Shown: positions 51,241 through 60,239, counted from the stretch's first letter. The stretch is 64,000 nucleotides of DNA from Allobosea lupini (GCF_900109525.1 NZ_FOAN01000015.1:1-64000), one strand, 5' to 3'. Notes: a model not told the origin generated them from the letters alone. Made by a program: numbers and translations.

Positions 51241-51327
51241 CCCGCAAGGGCGCGGGCCGGTAACCGGAGAAATCATCAGCGTCGTTGCGGGTGATCCGGC
51301 CCGCGGCGTCAGCTTCCCTTGCGGGCG
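51241..51327. repeat. Long perfect-armed hairpin in the leader of the Toprim gene
   Basis: Outer arms GCCCGCAAGGG (51241-51251) and CCCTTGCGGGC (51317-51327) are perfect over 11 bp. Inner arms GCGGGCCGG (51253-51261) and CCGGCCCGC (51297-51305) are perfect over 9 bp. A further GGGCGCC/GGCGCCC pair lies next to it (51324-51347). It is 95-180 bp upstream of the Toprim start. Confidence 0.75.
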
Positions 51328-51365
51328 CCAGCTCGCAAGCGGCGCCCCGCATGGCAAAGGCCGGT

Positions 51366-51551
51366 TCAATGAACCGGCCGGCCACACGAGAAGGGATCGT
51401 ATTCGAACAGCACGGTGACATCGTCGCCGTCGAGCTCGTCGGCCGGCAAGACACCATAGGAGCCGTCGACCTCGAACAGGGAGACCGGGACCATCAGCGT
51501 GCGGGCGAGCTGGAAGGCGGCGTTCTGAGCGAGATCAAGGTCGTTCGACAT
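51366..51551 (-). CDS. Small acidic protein of the mobile cassette
   Basis: The 61-residue acidic protein (SNDLDLAQNAAFQLARTLMVPVSLFEVDG in parts, then DELDGDDVTVLFEYDPFSCGR) begins behind GGAGCC at suitable spacing. It has no recognised domain, but small acidic proteins of this type accompany the DUF3991 gene in alphaproteobacterial elements. A hairpin ends 11 bp upstream of the start codon and could mask the ribosome site. Confidence 0.7.
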   Translation of the reverse strand: MSNDLDLAQNAAFQLARTLMVPVSLFEVDGSYGVLPADELDGDDVTVLFEYDPFSCGRPVH

Positions 51552-51561
51552 GGGTGAGGCT

Positions 51562-51592
51562 CCATCGGGAGCGGGCCAATCCCGCTCGATGG
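51562..51592. repeat. Hairpin immediately before the 61-aa gene
   Basis: CCATCGGGAGCGGG (51562-51575) can pair with CCCGCTCGATGG (51581-51592), leaving a 5-base loop and one 2-base bulge. In the leftward transcript it sits directly 5' of the Shine-Dalgarno sequence. Confidence 0.6.
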
Positions 51593-51840
51593 CTCCCCAG
51601 AAGGGCCGGTCACGGTCGCGATCACCGCGAAGTCAAGACGAAAGCGGCGGCACGCTCCGCGTAGCCGACCCCGCAGCGGGTTGATCGTGGAAGAGCCGGG
51701 ACCGGACCAGGAGACATCGCAGAAGAGCGGGATTGGGCTGCTTCCGTTGGTCCCCTGCCTCTCCCGAACGAACCATTCTCGCCCGGCGCTGCCGCGGCAT
51801 CGACCCTGATGGTCCTGTCGCGCCGCCCGGCGTGACGCCG

Positions 51841-52119
51841 CTACGATCTGCCGCCTCGCCGCAGCTCCGCGTCGACGATCGCCTGCACGGTCGCGAGATC
51901 CATCTCCGCCCGCGGCGAGATCCGCGCCACCTCCGCCGCGGCCTTGGCCCAATGGGCGAACTTGCTGCCGCTGTCTTCGGCTCGCGCCCGAGCCGCCAGG
52001 CGCTGCGCCTGATCATAGGCGCACCGCTCATCCTCTCGCACGAGGCGACGCGCTTCGGCCTGCCAACGTCGGCGAATGGCGCGGCGGCGCTCCAGCCAGG
52101 ATTTGAGCATACCAATCAT
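51841..52119 (-). CDS. Small basic helical protein, unknown
   Basis: The 92-residue protein is rich in Arg and Ala and almost wholly helical (LKSWLERRRAIRRRWQAEARRLVREDERCAYDQAQRLAARARAED in parts; MDLATVQAIVDAELRRGGR at the end). GAGAGGAAAGCGGG precedes its ATG. No family recognised. It is the most upstream leftward gene of the cassette before the rightward AbiE genes. A nucleic-acid-binding role would fit the charge but is a guess. Confidence 0.6.
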   Translation of the reverse strand: MIGMLKSWLERRRAIRRRWQAEARRLVREDERCAYDQAQRLAARARAEDSGSKFAHWAKAAAEVARISPRAEMDLATVQAIVDAELRRGGRS

Positions 52120-52281
52120 CCCGCTTTCCTCTCCGGCGGAGCCGGCCCAGCGTCAGGGATGGAAGCCCCCATGGGTGAAGACCCTAAGGGGCTTCAGCTT
52201 TGCCGGCAGCCCGGCCCGCAGGGCGACGCCGTCTGGGCCCTTGAGATAGCAATCCCAGCCTGCTTCGAAAATAGATCCATT

Positions 52282-52300
52282 TGTCAACTTTAATTTGACA
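52282..52300. promoter_or_regulatory. Inverted repeat TGTCAA-N7-TTGACA upstream of abiEi
   Basis: Perfect 6-bp arms in a locally AT-rich stretch, 40-60 bp before the abiEi start. AbiEi antitoxins repress their own promoter by binding inverted repeats, so this is a likely operator. A further TGTCAA occurs at 52354-52359. Confidence 0.5.
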
Positions 52301-52340
52301 TCAGCCTGGAGTCCAAAAGCGGCTCTCGCAATCACTTTGA

Positions 52341-53207
52341 ATGCGTATCATATTGTCAAATATGAATAGACAAGGTGCATCAAAGCTGAAGCAACTCCTC
52401 CAAGCCATCCCGCCAGGCTTTCTGGTGGATATGGCCTGGATGAGGCGCCACGCCATCTCGCGACAATCGGTTTCAGCCTATGTAAAGCAGCGCTGGCTGG
52501 AGCGGGTGAGACAAGGCGTCTACCGCCGCCCCTTTTCCACCGGCGCCAGTCGAGAAGCCGCGACGGGATGGAAAATCCCATTGCTCTCCGCGCAATGGAT
52601 CATGGGACATAGCTTCCATGTCGGAGGGACAAGCGCCCTCAGCCTTCACGGTCATTCGCACTATCTGCAGTTGCGCGGCAACGTGGCGATCTATCTCTAT
52701 GGCTCAGACATACCGACATGGCTGGTCGAGCTGCAAACCGATGCACGGCTCGTCCGGCGAAGCGACGCGCTGTTCGGTGAGCAGCTGACCGGTGTTGAAG
52801 ATAGCGAATTCAGCCTGTCCGACGGCCCGGATGCGGAGCTCCCCCTCAGCCCCTGGCGTTGGCCGATTCGGATGTCGTCGGCGGAGCGCGCGATCCTCGA
52901 GGCCCTTGATGAACTGCCAAACAAAGAGAGCTTTCACACCCTCGACGTGACGTTTGAGAGCTTGGTCAATATGCGCCCGAAATTGCTAACGGCGCTGCTC
53001 GCCCAATGCCAGAGCGTGAAGGTCAAACGCCTGTTCTTCGTCTATGCCGACAAACACGCTCACGCCTGGCGCAAGCATATAGACATGTCGCGAATCGACA
53101 TGGGGCGAGGCGATCGCGCTCTCGCCGCGAACGGGCGGCTGCACCCAACCTATCGGATCACCGTGCCGGCCGACCTGTTGCCGCAGGAGGCTGCCAATGG
53201 CGCGTGA
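52341..53207 (+). CDS. abiEi: AbiEi-type antitoxin (type IV toxin-antitoxin)
   Basis: The 288-residue protein has an N-terminal winged helix (about 8-60: LLQAIPPGFLVDMAWMRRHAISRQSVSAYVKQRWLERVRQGVYRRP, in parts). The C-terminal antitoxin part is typical of AbiEi (HVGGTSALSLHGHSHYLQL, VYADKHAHAWRKHIDMSRIDMGRGDRAL in parts). AbiEi represses the operon and counters the nucleotidyltransferase toxin AbiEii without binding it. The start is ATG at 52341 or 52362; neither has a good ribosome site. Its stop overlaps the start of the broken toxin gene. The antitoxin frame is intact. Confidence 0.9.
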   Translation: MRIILSNMNRQGASKLKQLLQAIPPGFLVDMAWMRRHAISRQSVSAYVKQRWLERVRQGVYRRPFSTGASREAATGWKIPLLSAQWIMGHSFHVGGTSALSLHGHSHYLQLRGNVAIYLYGSDIPTWLVELQTDARLVRRSDALFGEQLTGVEDSEFSLSDGPDAELPLSPWRWPIRMSSAERAILEALDELPNKESFHTLDVTFESLVNMRPKLLTALLAQCQSVKVKRLFFVYADKHAHAWRKHIDMSRIDMGRGDRALAANGRLHPTYRITVPADLLPQEAANGA

Positions 53208-53998
53208 GCAATACATGCGGTAGGTCGAACTCCTGGTCCCGACACTGCCTTTATAGCGCGCCTGGACGTGTTTGTGCTCAGGGACGGCACCGCCATCAGT
53301 CTGTTCTATCGCGACATGCCTCGCCTCTCGGTCGACATCGACTTCACCTATCTCCCGGTCGAGATCGTGATGCGACACTTGCCGGTATCGACGCGGCGCT
53401 CGATCGCATCCGCGAGGACCTTCTGCGAAACCTCCGAGGCGTGACGGTCCAGCGCATCGCCGGCGGCGGCAACAACGACACACGCGTGCTAGTCCGCCAG
53501 GGAAGCACCGAGGTCAAGATTGAGACTTCGCCAGTCTCGCGCGGGACAGTGGATCCTATAGAACTTCGGCCGGTCACCGACGCCGTCGCCGACACATTCG
53601 GCTTCGCCAAGATGCAGGTCGTCGCCTTCGAGGATCTGTTCGGCGGCAAGCTCCATGCGACAGTCGATCGCCAGCACCCGCGCGATCTGTTCGATGTCAA
53701 GCTTCGCTATGAGAACGAGGGGCTGACCGACGCTCTGTTTCGGACCTTCCTGATCTATGTTGCAAGTTCCGGCCGGCCGCCGCACGAGCTGATCAAGCCG
53801 TCCATTTCGGAGATCGACGACACCTTTGCCAAGGAGTTCGAGGGTATGACTGTCAGGCCTGTGAGCCTGAGCGAGTTGAAGGACGCGCGCGCGGCTAACC
53901 AAAGACCTGCTCGCACGGCTCGGCTACTCTCCGAAGGATGGGCGTTACCTCCCTGCGAACATCCACTCCTTTGTGGCTGTGGACCGGGAGGGTGATTC
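53197..53998 (+). pseudogene. abiEii: Broken AbiEii nucleotidyltransferase toxin gene
   Basis: The gene starts at 53197, overlapping abiEi, but its ninth codon is TAG (53221-53223) where the family has Gln. At least two frameshifts follow: RDGTAISLFYRDMPRLSVDIDFTYLP (nucleotidyltransferase motif with D-x-D, in parts) is in one frame, and TLAGIDAALDRIREDLL, VAFEDLFGGKLHATVDRQHPRDLFDVK in another. The change lies near 53365. A further shift near 53885 seems to alter the end. The conserved active-site block is thus present as DNA but cannot be translated in one piece. The toxin is dead while the antitoxin remains. Confidence 0.85.
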
Positions 53999-54234
53999 AA
54001 TTCGCTGATGAGGAACCTCGGGCGAGCAATCCGCCTGAATAGGAGGCCGGAAAGCGGACGTTCTGCAGGTTCGCTATGGGCCAAACTCGCTAGCAGTTCG
54101 CGAAATGCGCCAGCTCCGGACATTGGGCTGCTGTCAGGAACCGGACCTGGAATGCCGCCGCCGCAACAGGCTGACATCGGCTGGGCTCCTGCTATCTAGT
54201 AAGACCGTGCCCAGTCAGGCCCCCATGGATCAGC

Positions 54235-55077
54235 ATGAGTCCGCGCGAAGCGTCCTTTCTTGCCCGGGTACAGGAGGCGCTCCCGACGCTTCACCCAGCC
54301 GAGCGCAAGCTCGGGCTGATGCTCTGCGATTTCCCGGGCGACCTCGCCAGCTATTCGACCGTAGAGCTGGCGAAACTCGCCAATGTCTCGACGCCGACGG
54401 TTTCCCGCTTCATCAGGCGATTGGGCTACGCATCCTATGAAGAGGCGCGGGTTCAGGTCCGGCTCGAGCGCGAGAGCGGCTCACGTCTCTATCTCGGCAG
54501 CCGGACGCGCAGCGGCGCCGGTCCCTCGCTCAACGATCGCTTCGACCACTATCGCGCCAATCTCGACGGCACGCTGCAATGGCTCGACCCGGCGCTGCTG
54601 GATTCGGTCACGAGCGCGCTTCTGTCGGCGCGGCGCGTCTGGACGATCGGCCTGCGCGCCGGCCAGGCTTTCGCTGCCTACATGCACTGGCAGCTCCTGC
54701 AGGTCGTCGAGCAGGTCGCACTTCTCCCGGCTGCCGGCCAGACGCTGGGCGAGCATGTCGTGGGCTTCACGCCGGACGATGTCGCGATCGTCTTCGGCCT
54801 GCGCCGCCGCGTCGTCGCGACGGATGCTATCCTGGCTTCCATCCGCAAGCGCGGTTGCCGCATCCTCTACATCACCGATGAGGGCGTCGCTTTTCATCAG
54901 GACGCGACCTGGCATGTCCGCTGCTCCACCACGTCGCCCGGTCCGCTGTTCAGCCATGTCGGGGTGCTGGCCGCCTGCCATGCCATCGCCGAAGGCGTGA
55001 TCGAGAAGGCAGGGCCGGATGCGGCCGCGCGGCTGAGAGCTTTCGAAGCCATTAACGAGGCGCTCGACGACGCCTAA
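54235..55077 (+). CDS. RpiR/MurR-family transcriptional regulator
   Basis: The 280-residue protein has an N-terminal HTH_6 (about 1-80: LHPAERKLGLMLCDFPGDLASYSTVELAKLANVSTPTVSRFIRRLGYASYEEAR, in parts) and a C-terminal SIS domain (about 115-260: ARRVWTIGLRAGQAFAAYMHWQLL, VAIVFGLRRRVVATDAILASIRKRGCRILYITDEG in parts). Such regulators sense sugar phosphates or related ligands. It is upstream of and in line with the DUF6282 hydrolase and the polyamine-type importer, so it probably controls them. It begins at the right-hand edge of the mobile cassette. Confidence 0.92.
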   Translation: MSPREASFLARVQEALPTLHPAERKLGLMLCDFPGDLASYSTVELAKLANVSTPTVSRFIRRLGYASYEEARVQVRLERESGSRLYLGSRTRSGAGPSLNDRFDHYRANLDGTLQWLDPALLDSVTSALLSARRVWTIGLRAGQAFAAYMHWQLLQVVEQVALLPAAGQTLGEHVVGFTPDDVAIVFGLRRRVVATDAILASIRKRGCRILYITDEGVAFHQDATWHVRCSTTSPGPLFSHVGVLAACHAIAEGVIEKAGPDAAARLRAFEAINEALDDA

Positions 55078-55239
55078 GTCTGCTAAAAAATAAGGCTGTT
55101 CTGGCCGGTGGGCCGATCATTGTTTGTGCTTTCGATGGGGTCGGCGCGCAAATTATTTGCAGCGCCGTGGGCTGCGCTTGCGTGCGATATGAAACGATGT
55201 TTCCGTGATTCTCAGAATAAGAAGAGATCACTTCTTGTC

Positions 55240-56277
55240 ATGAACCGCTACGAACCCGTTCCGGCCGTCTCCGGCCGACCGATCCGGCGTACCATCGAGC
55301 TGCCTGACGAGCTTCTCGTCGGCACGATCGACACGCATATCCATAGCGGCCCCTGGCTGACCTCCTGCCCGGCGCGCGTCGACCCGTTCCAGATCGCGGA
55401 GCAGGCCAAGGCTGCAGGGATGGCCGGCGTCGTCTTCTACGACCACACGCTCGGCAATAGCTGCGGCACCGCCTGGCTCGCCGCGCGCGCCGTGCCCGAC
55501 ATCGACATCTTCGGCGGTATCATCCTGACGTCGGTGCAGGGCGGGTTGAACCCGCGCGCGGTCAAGACCGCGCTGCATTACGGGGCAGGGGCCAAGTTCG
55601 TGCATTTCGGCGCACATTGCACCCATCACATGGCGAGCCGCGAAGGCGCGATGGTCGACGGCAGGCCGGTGCCGTTCAAGGACCTCTATCCCCGCTTCGC
55701 GGAAGAAGAACTGTCGCGCGCCATCCGCATTCCGTTGGTCGATCCGATTCCGGCCGAGCTCGAGGAGATCCTCGCGCTGATTGCGGACCACCCCCACGTC
55801 TACATGAACACCGGCCATGTCTCGCCGGACGAGGTGATGCGGCTGGCCGACCTCGCCGAGCACTTCGGCATTCGTCGCCTAGTCGTGGCCCATCCGGCGC
55901 GGGCTCTTCTGAGCCTCGACCAGCAGAAGAACCTCGCCGCGCGCGGCGTCTTCCTCGAGGGCTGCTGCTCGGACTGGATGTTCCATCGCGGCCTGCCTCG
56001 CACGAATTACTATGTCGAGCGCGAATATGCCGACGAGATCGCCGGTATCGCCAATGCGCCGCAATTCGCCGGCGTCGTGCCCTGGGCGCGCCAGCTGCGC
56101 GAAATCGGCCTCGATCAGATCGTGCTCGGCACCGACTACGGCATCGGCTCCGGACCGACGCCAGTCGAGGGCATGCGCCTCCTGATCAGCACGCTGCTGG
56201 ACCTCAACTTCAGCATCGAAGAGATCGCGTTGCTGACCAAGCGCAATCCCGCGCGCCTGCTCGGCCTCGCCGAATGA
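55240..56277 (+). CDS. DUF6282 metal-dependent hydrolase
   Basis: The 345-residue protein is of the amidohydrolase-like DUF6282 family: TIDTHIHSGPW near residue 28 supplies the H-x-H metal site, and YDHTLGNSCGT, HFGAHCTHHMAS, and HVYMNTGHVSPDEVMRLA, VLGTDYGIGSGPTPVEGM near the C-terminus match TIM-barrel hydrolases. The start is taken at the ATG at 55240; the open frame runs on upstream without homology. Its stop overlaps the first permease gene by 4 bp, so it belongs to the transport operon and likely acts on the imported compound. The substrate is unknown. Confidence 0.85.
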   Translation: MNRYEPVPAVSGRPIRRTIELPDELLVGTIDTHIHSGPWLTSCPARVDPFQIAEQAKAAGMAGVVFYDHTLGNSCGTAWLAARAVPDIDIFGGIILTSVQGGLNPRAVKTALHYGAGAKFVHFGAHCTHHMASREGAMVDGRPVPFKDLYPRFAEEELSRAIRIPLVDPIPAELEEILALIADHPHVYMNTGHVSPDEVMRLADLAEHFGIRRLVVAHPARALLSLDQQKNLAARGVFLEGCCSDWMFHRGLPRTNYYVEREYADEIAGIANAPQFAGVVPWARQLREIGLDQIVLGTDYGIGSGPTPVEGMRLLISTLLDLNFSIEEIALLTKRNPARLLGLAE

Positions 56278-57215
56278 GCGCGACGGCGCAGCCAGCGGCG
56301 GCTTCCTCCGCGCGGCTGCGCGGCGCAACGACCGAGTCGCGCCGCCCGTTCGTGCTCTCGAAGGGCGCAATTCTCGTCGCGCCCGCGGCCATCTTCCTGC
56401 TCGCCTGCTTCGTCGTGCCGATCGGCCAGATGATTGGCTACAGCGTCACCGCCCATATGGACCAGGGCGTCGCCGTGCCCGGTCTCACCACTGAAAATTA
56501 CGCGCGGCTATTCCGGTCCAATCTCTACTGGGTCGTGCTGGTCCGCACCCTGCGCATCGCCGTGATCACCAGCCTGATATGCCTGCCCATCGCCTATCCG
56601 CTGGCTTATGTCATGGCGCGCGGCTCGGCTTTCTGGTCGCGGCTCGTCATGTTCACCGTGATCTCGCCGCTGCTGGTGCTCGTCGTCGTGCGCGCTTACG
56701 GCTGGAAGCTGATCCTGGCGAAGCAGGGCTTCCTGAATTGGCTGCTGCAGAATCTGGGAATCGCCCAGTCGCCGCCGGCGCTGCTCTATACCGAATGGGC
56801 GGTCATCATCGCCTCGGCCCATGTCTTCCTGCCGTTTCTCGTGCTCCCGGTCGCCAGTGCGATCGGCAAGATCGACGTCGCGGTCGAGGACGCGGCGCGC
56901 ACGCTCGGGGCCGACTGGCGGGCGGTGTTCTGGCGCGTCACCGTCCCGATGAGCCTGCCGGGCCTGGCCGTCGGCGTCACGCTCGTCTTCTCGCTAACGG
57001 CGGCGTCCTATGTCACGCCGCAGATCCTCGGCGGCAACTTCGCCGCGATGCTCGGCACGCTGGTGCAGCAGCAGGTGCTCTCCGTGAACGACTGGCCCTT
57101 CGGCGCCGCGCTTGCCACCGTGCTGCTCGTGGTCACGCTCTTGGCCAATCTCGTGCTGCTGCGCCTGTTCGAGCGGCGCTTCGCAGGCTGGGCTAGCGCG
57201 GGAGCCGCGCGATGA
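56274..57215 (+). CDS. ABC transporter permease, PotB-like
   Basis: The 313-residue inner-membrane protein has six predicted helices. The permease EAA motif is visible in EDAARTLGADWRAVFWRVTVPMSLPG (in parts, about residue 205-230). It resembles PotB, one of two permeases of spermidine/putrescine-type (PotABCD) importers. N-terminal 30 residues are Ala/Arg-rich and cytoplasmic. The start at 56274 overlaps the hydrolase stop by 4 bp, and its stop overlaps the next permease by 4 bp. Confidence 0.92.
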   Translation: MSATAQPAAASSARLRGATTESRRPFVLSKGAILVAPAAIFLLACFVVPIGQMIGYSVTAHMDQGVAVPGLTTENYARLFRSNLYWVVLVRTLRIAVITSLICLPIAYPLAYVMARGSAFWSRLVMFTVISPLLVLVVVRAYGWKLILAKQGFLNWLLQNLGIAQSPPALLYTEWAVIIASAHVFLPFLVLPVASAIGKIDVAVEDAARTLGADWRAVFWRVTVPMSLPGLAVGVTLVFSLTAASYVTPQILGGNFAAMLGTLVQQQVLSVNDWPFGAALATVLLVVTLLANLVLLRLFERRFAGWASAGAAR

Positions 57216-58018
57216 ACGCCGAAGCAAAGCGTATCCCCTTCGCGCTGGCGCTGTGCTGCGCGCTGCTCTCGGCCGCGATCCTGGCGCCGATGCTGATCCC
57301 GATCGCGGTTTCGGTCTCCGACAGCATGTTCGTGTCCTTCCCGCCGCGCGGCTTCACGCTGAAATGGTACGGGCAGGTCTTGGTCGATCCGGAATTCCAG
57401 ACGACATTCCTGTTCAGCTTCAAGCTCGCCTTGATGGTCACGACGCTGACCGTGCTGCTCGGCGTTCCCTGCGCCATCGGGCTGACGCGCTTCCGCTTTC
57501 CTGGCCGCGGCCTCGTCTTCGCGTTGATCCTCTCGCCGATCGTGTTTCCGGTGCTCGTGACCGGCGTGGCGTTGCTGCAATTCGCCTCGCGGATGGGATC
57601 GAACGATTCGTTCCTGCAGTTGCTGGCCGGGCATACGGTGATCTGCCTGCCCTATCTGGTACGAACCGTCTCGGGCGCGCTGCTGCTCGTCGTTCCCTCG
57701 ACCGAGGACGCGGCCCGCACGCTCGGCGCCGGGCAGTTCACCACCTTCCGCCGGATCACGCTGCCGCAGATCCGCGGTGGCATCCTGGCGGGCTGCGTCT
57801 TCGCCTTCATCACCTCCTTCGACGATTACGCCATGGCGATGTGGCTGGCCGATGCACGGCATTTCACGCTGCCGCTCCAGATCCATGTCTTCATCGAGCG
57901 CTCCTTCGACCCGAGCGTCGCCGCGATCTCGGCGCTGATGGTCGCCTTCTCGCTCGCCCTGCTGCTGGTCGTCGAGCGCGCGCTCGGCCTGAAGATGCAG
58001 CGCATCGTCGCCGGCTAG
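57212..58018 (+). CDS. ABC transporter permease, PotC-like
   Basis: The 268-residue permease of the PotC type has six helices and the EAA loop EDAARTLGAGQFTTFRRITLPQIRGGI (in parts, about 167-193). It also has the N-terminal SVSDSMFVSFPPRGFTLKWYGQVL typical of this family. It is the second transmembrane half of the importer. It begins inside the PotB-like stop and is followed after 41 bp by the binding-protein gene. Confidence 0.92.
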   Translation: MNAEAKRIPFALALCCALLSAAILAPMLIPIAVSVSDSMFVSFPPRGFTLKWYGQVLVDPEFQTTFLFSFKLALMVTTLTVLLGVPCAIGLTRFRFPGRGLVFALILSPIVFPVLVTGVALLQFASRMGSNDSFLQLLAGHTVICLPYLVRTVSGALLLVVPSTEDAARTLGAGQFTTFRRITLPQIRGGILAGCVFAFITSFDDYAMAMWLADARHFTLPLQIHVFIERSFDPSVAAISALMVAFSLALLLVVERALGLKMQRIVAG

Positions 58019-58059
58019 GCCTTCTCGAACATCAACGCGAAACACAAAGGGGATCGACC

Positions 58060-59139
58060 ATGACTGGCATTCTGGCAACGCCTACACGGCGGCGCTTCAT
58101 CGCATCGGCGGTGGCGAGCTCGCTCGCCGCGCCGATGCTCACCCGCAACGCTTGGGCGCAGGGCAAGGAGATCGTCATCGGCATCTGGGGCGGCGCCCAG
58201 GGCGAGTTCATCCGCAAGCAGGTGATCCCGGCCTTCGAGAAGGAGTTCGGCTACAAGGTGCTGGCCGAGGAAGGCTTCACCCTGCCGAACATCTCGAAGA
58301 TGCGGGCGACCAAGTCGAACCCGAAATACACCGTGATGTTCGTCGACGATCTCGCCGTGCCGATCTGCAAGGGCGAGGACCTGATCGCTCCGCTACCGGT
58401 CGACAAGATGCCGAACATCGCCAAGCTCTTCCCGCGCTTCAATTACGAGGACGGCTACGGCACGGGGCTCGGCATTTCGATCGGCACCATGTATCGCAAC
58501 ACTACGGAGAAGGCCCCAGCGAGCTTCGCCGACCTCTGGGATCCGCGCTACAAGAACGGCATCAAGCTCAACAGCTGGCAGAACACCTCGGGACTGTTCT
58601 TCCTGATCGCGACGGCGGCAATCGTCACCGGCAAGCCCTTCGCACAGGCGCAGTACGAGGTCGACAAGATCTGGGGCAAGCTCGCCGAACTGAAGCCCAA
58701 CATCCAGAACGTCTACACCTCCGGCGTCGAGGCGGCCAACGAGATCGCCCAAGGCCAGGCCATGATCGGCGGCATAGACTACTCGAAGTTCATCTACCCC
58801 TACACGGCGAAGGGCGCGCCGATTGACATGGTCTTCCTCAAGGAAGGTTGCTTCGCCGGCGTCAACTGCCAGGTGCTGGTCAAGGGCGGCCCGAACCAGG
58901 ATCTTGGCGTCGCCTTCATGAACCACATGCTGTCCGCGCGCGTGCAGAAGGAGCTCGCCGAGTTCGCGCTGGTCTCGCCGCCGGTCTCGGGCGTCGAGCT
59001 TTCGGCACAGGCCCTGAAATACGTCGCCTATCCAGATACGCGCATGGACGAACTCAGCCTGTTCATGCCGGACTGGACCCATATCAACAAGCAGCGCGCC
59101 GCTTGGACCGAAAGCGCCAACCGCATCTTCTCGGCATGA
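58060..59139 (+). CDS. Tat-exported substrate-binding protein of the polyamine-type importer
   Basis: The 359-residue periplasmic protein has a twin-arginine signal (TRRRFIASAVASSLAAP, cleavage near AWA at 33) and a type-2 periplasmic fold: EIVIGIWGGAQGEFIRKQVIPAFEKEFGYKV (in parts), SFADLWDPRYKNGIKL, YTSGVEAANEIAQGQAMIG. It belongs to the PotD/PotF-like extracellular solute-binding family. The ligand is not determined by sequence; polyamines are typical but others occur. AAAGGGG precedes the ATG at 58060. It overlaps the ATPase gene by 4 bp. Confidence 0.92.
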   Translation: MTGILATPTRRRFIASAVASSLAAPMLTRNAWAQGKEIVIGIWGGAQGEFIRKQVIPAFEKEFGYKVLAEEGFTLPNISKMRATKSNPKYTVMFVDDLAVPICKGEDLIAPLPVDKMPNIAKLFPRFNYEDGYGTGLGISIGTMYRNTTEKAPASFADLWDPRYKNGIKLNSWQNTSGLFFLIATAAIVTGKPFAQAQYEVDKIWGKLAELKPNIQNVYTSGVEAANEIAQGQAMIGGIDYSKFIYPYTAKGAPIDMVFLKEGCFAGVNCQVLVKGGPNQDLGVAFMNHMLSARVQKELAEFALVSPPVSGVELSAQALKYVAYPDTRMDELSLFMPDWTHINKQRAAWTESANRIFSA

Positions 59140-60239
59140 CGATGCTCGTTCCCGGCAGCCAGCGCATGGCTGCCGTCGCGCTCGGTCTATCCGGCCTAAG
59201 CAAGGCCTATGGCGAGAGCACGGTCGTCGACGGCGTCGATCTGGCCGTCGCGCCCGGGCAGCTGATCTCGCTGCTCGGCCCCTCCGGCTGCGGCAAGACG
59301 ACCACACTGCGCATGATCGCGGGGTTGATCACGCCGAGCGAAGGCACGATCCACTTCGGCGAGAGGGATGTGACCGCCGTCCCCGTGCATCACCGCAATG
59401 TCGGCGTGCTGTTCCAGAACTATGCGCTGTTTCCGCACATGACCGTCGCCGGTAACGTGTCCTTCGGCCTCGAAATGCGCAGCAAGGACCGGCGCCGCAA
59501 TCGCGCTCTCGTAGACGAGGCGCTGGACATGGTCCAGTTGACACGCTTCGCCGGGCGCTATCCGCACGAACTCTCCGGCGGCCAGCAGCAGCGTGTCGCG
59601 CTCGCCCGCGCGCTGGCGATCGAACCGCAAATCCTGCTGCTGGATGAGCCCTTCGCAGCGCTCGACCGCAAGCTGCGCGAAGAGATGCAGATCCAGATCA
59701 AGGACCTCCAGCAGCGCATCGGCATCACCACCGTGATGGTGACGCATGATCAGGAGGAAGCCCTGACCATGTCTGATCGGATCGCGGTGATGAACAACGG
59801 CCACATCGAGCAATACGCGACGCCCGGCGAGATCTACGATCGTCCCGCAACGCGCTTCGTCGCACAATTCATCGGCTCGTCGAATCTCTTCGAAGGCTGC
59901 GTCACCGAGCCGGGATCGCAAGGTACGGTGGCCAGAACGCCAGGCGGCATCCTGCTGAGCGCGGTAGGCAAGGCTGGGACAAGTCAGGCGACGCTTTGCC
60001 TAAGGCCCGAAGCCGTTCGGATTTCGGCAGCAGCAGATGGCGACGCACCCGGCTACAACGCGGCAATTGGAACGGTTTCGCGGATCGTACATCGCGGCTC
60101 GATGACCGAATATCAGCTCGATCTGGCAAACGGCGAGAAGCTTACCGCCTGTCGTCCGAGCGGCGAAGAGCAGGGTATATCTTTGGGCAAGCTGATGCTC
60201 GCATCTTGGGCCAGCGAACGCGTTCACGTCGTGAACTGA
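59136..60239 (+). CDS. ABC transporter ATPase, PotA-like
   Basis: The 367-residue ATPase has Walker A GPSGCGKTT at 48-56, Q-loop LFQNYALFPHMTV, signature LSGGQQQR at 146-153, Walker B LLLDEPFAALD and the H-loop VTHDQEEA. The C-terminal TOBE domain (about 290-360: LCLRPEAVRIS, YQLDLANGEKL) marks the PotA/MalK subfamily. It powers the importer above. The start (ATGA overlap at 59136) adds about 12 residues before a second Met at residue 11. Confidence 0.95.
   Translation: MTMLVPGSQRMAAVALGLSGLSKAYGESTVVDGVDLAVAPGQLISLLGPSGCGKTTTLRMIAGLITPSEGTIHFGERDVTAVPVHHRNVGVLFQNYALFPHMTVAGNVSFGLEMRSKDRRRNRALVDEALDMVQLTRFAGRYPHELSGGQQQRVALARALAIEPQILLLDEPFAALDRKLREEMQIQIKDLQQRIGITTVMVTHDQEEALTMSDRIAVMNNGHIEQYATPGEIYDRPATRFVAQFIGSSNLFEGCVTEPGSQGTVARTPGGILLSAVGKAGTSQATLCLRPEAVRISAAADGDAPGYNAAIGTVSRIVHRGSMTEYQLDLANGEKLTACRPSGEEQGISLGKLMLASWASERVHVVN

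Noticed and set aside
54009..54234. A small gene between abiEii and the RpiR regulator
   Set aside because: The short open frames have no ribosome site, no recognisable motif and no composition typical of the surrounding genes.
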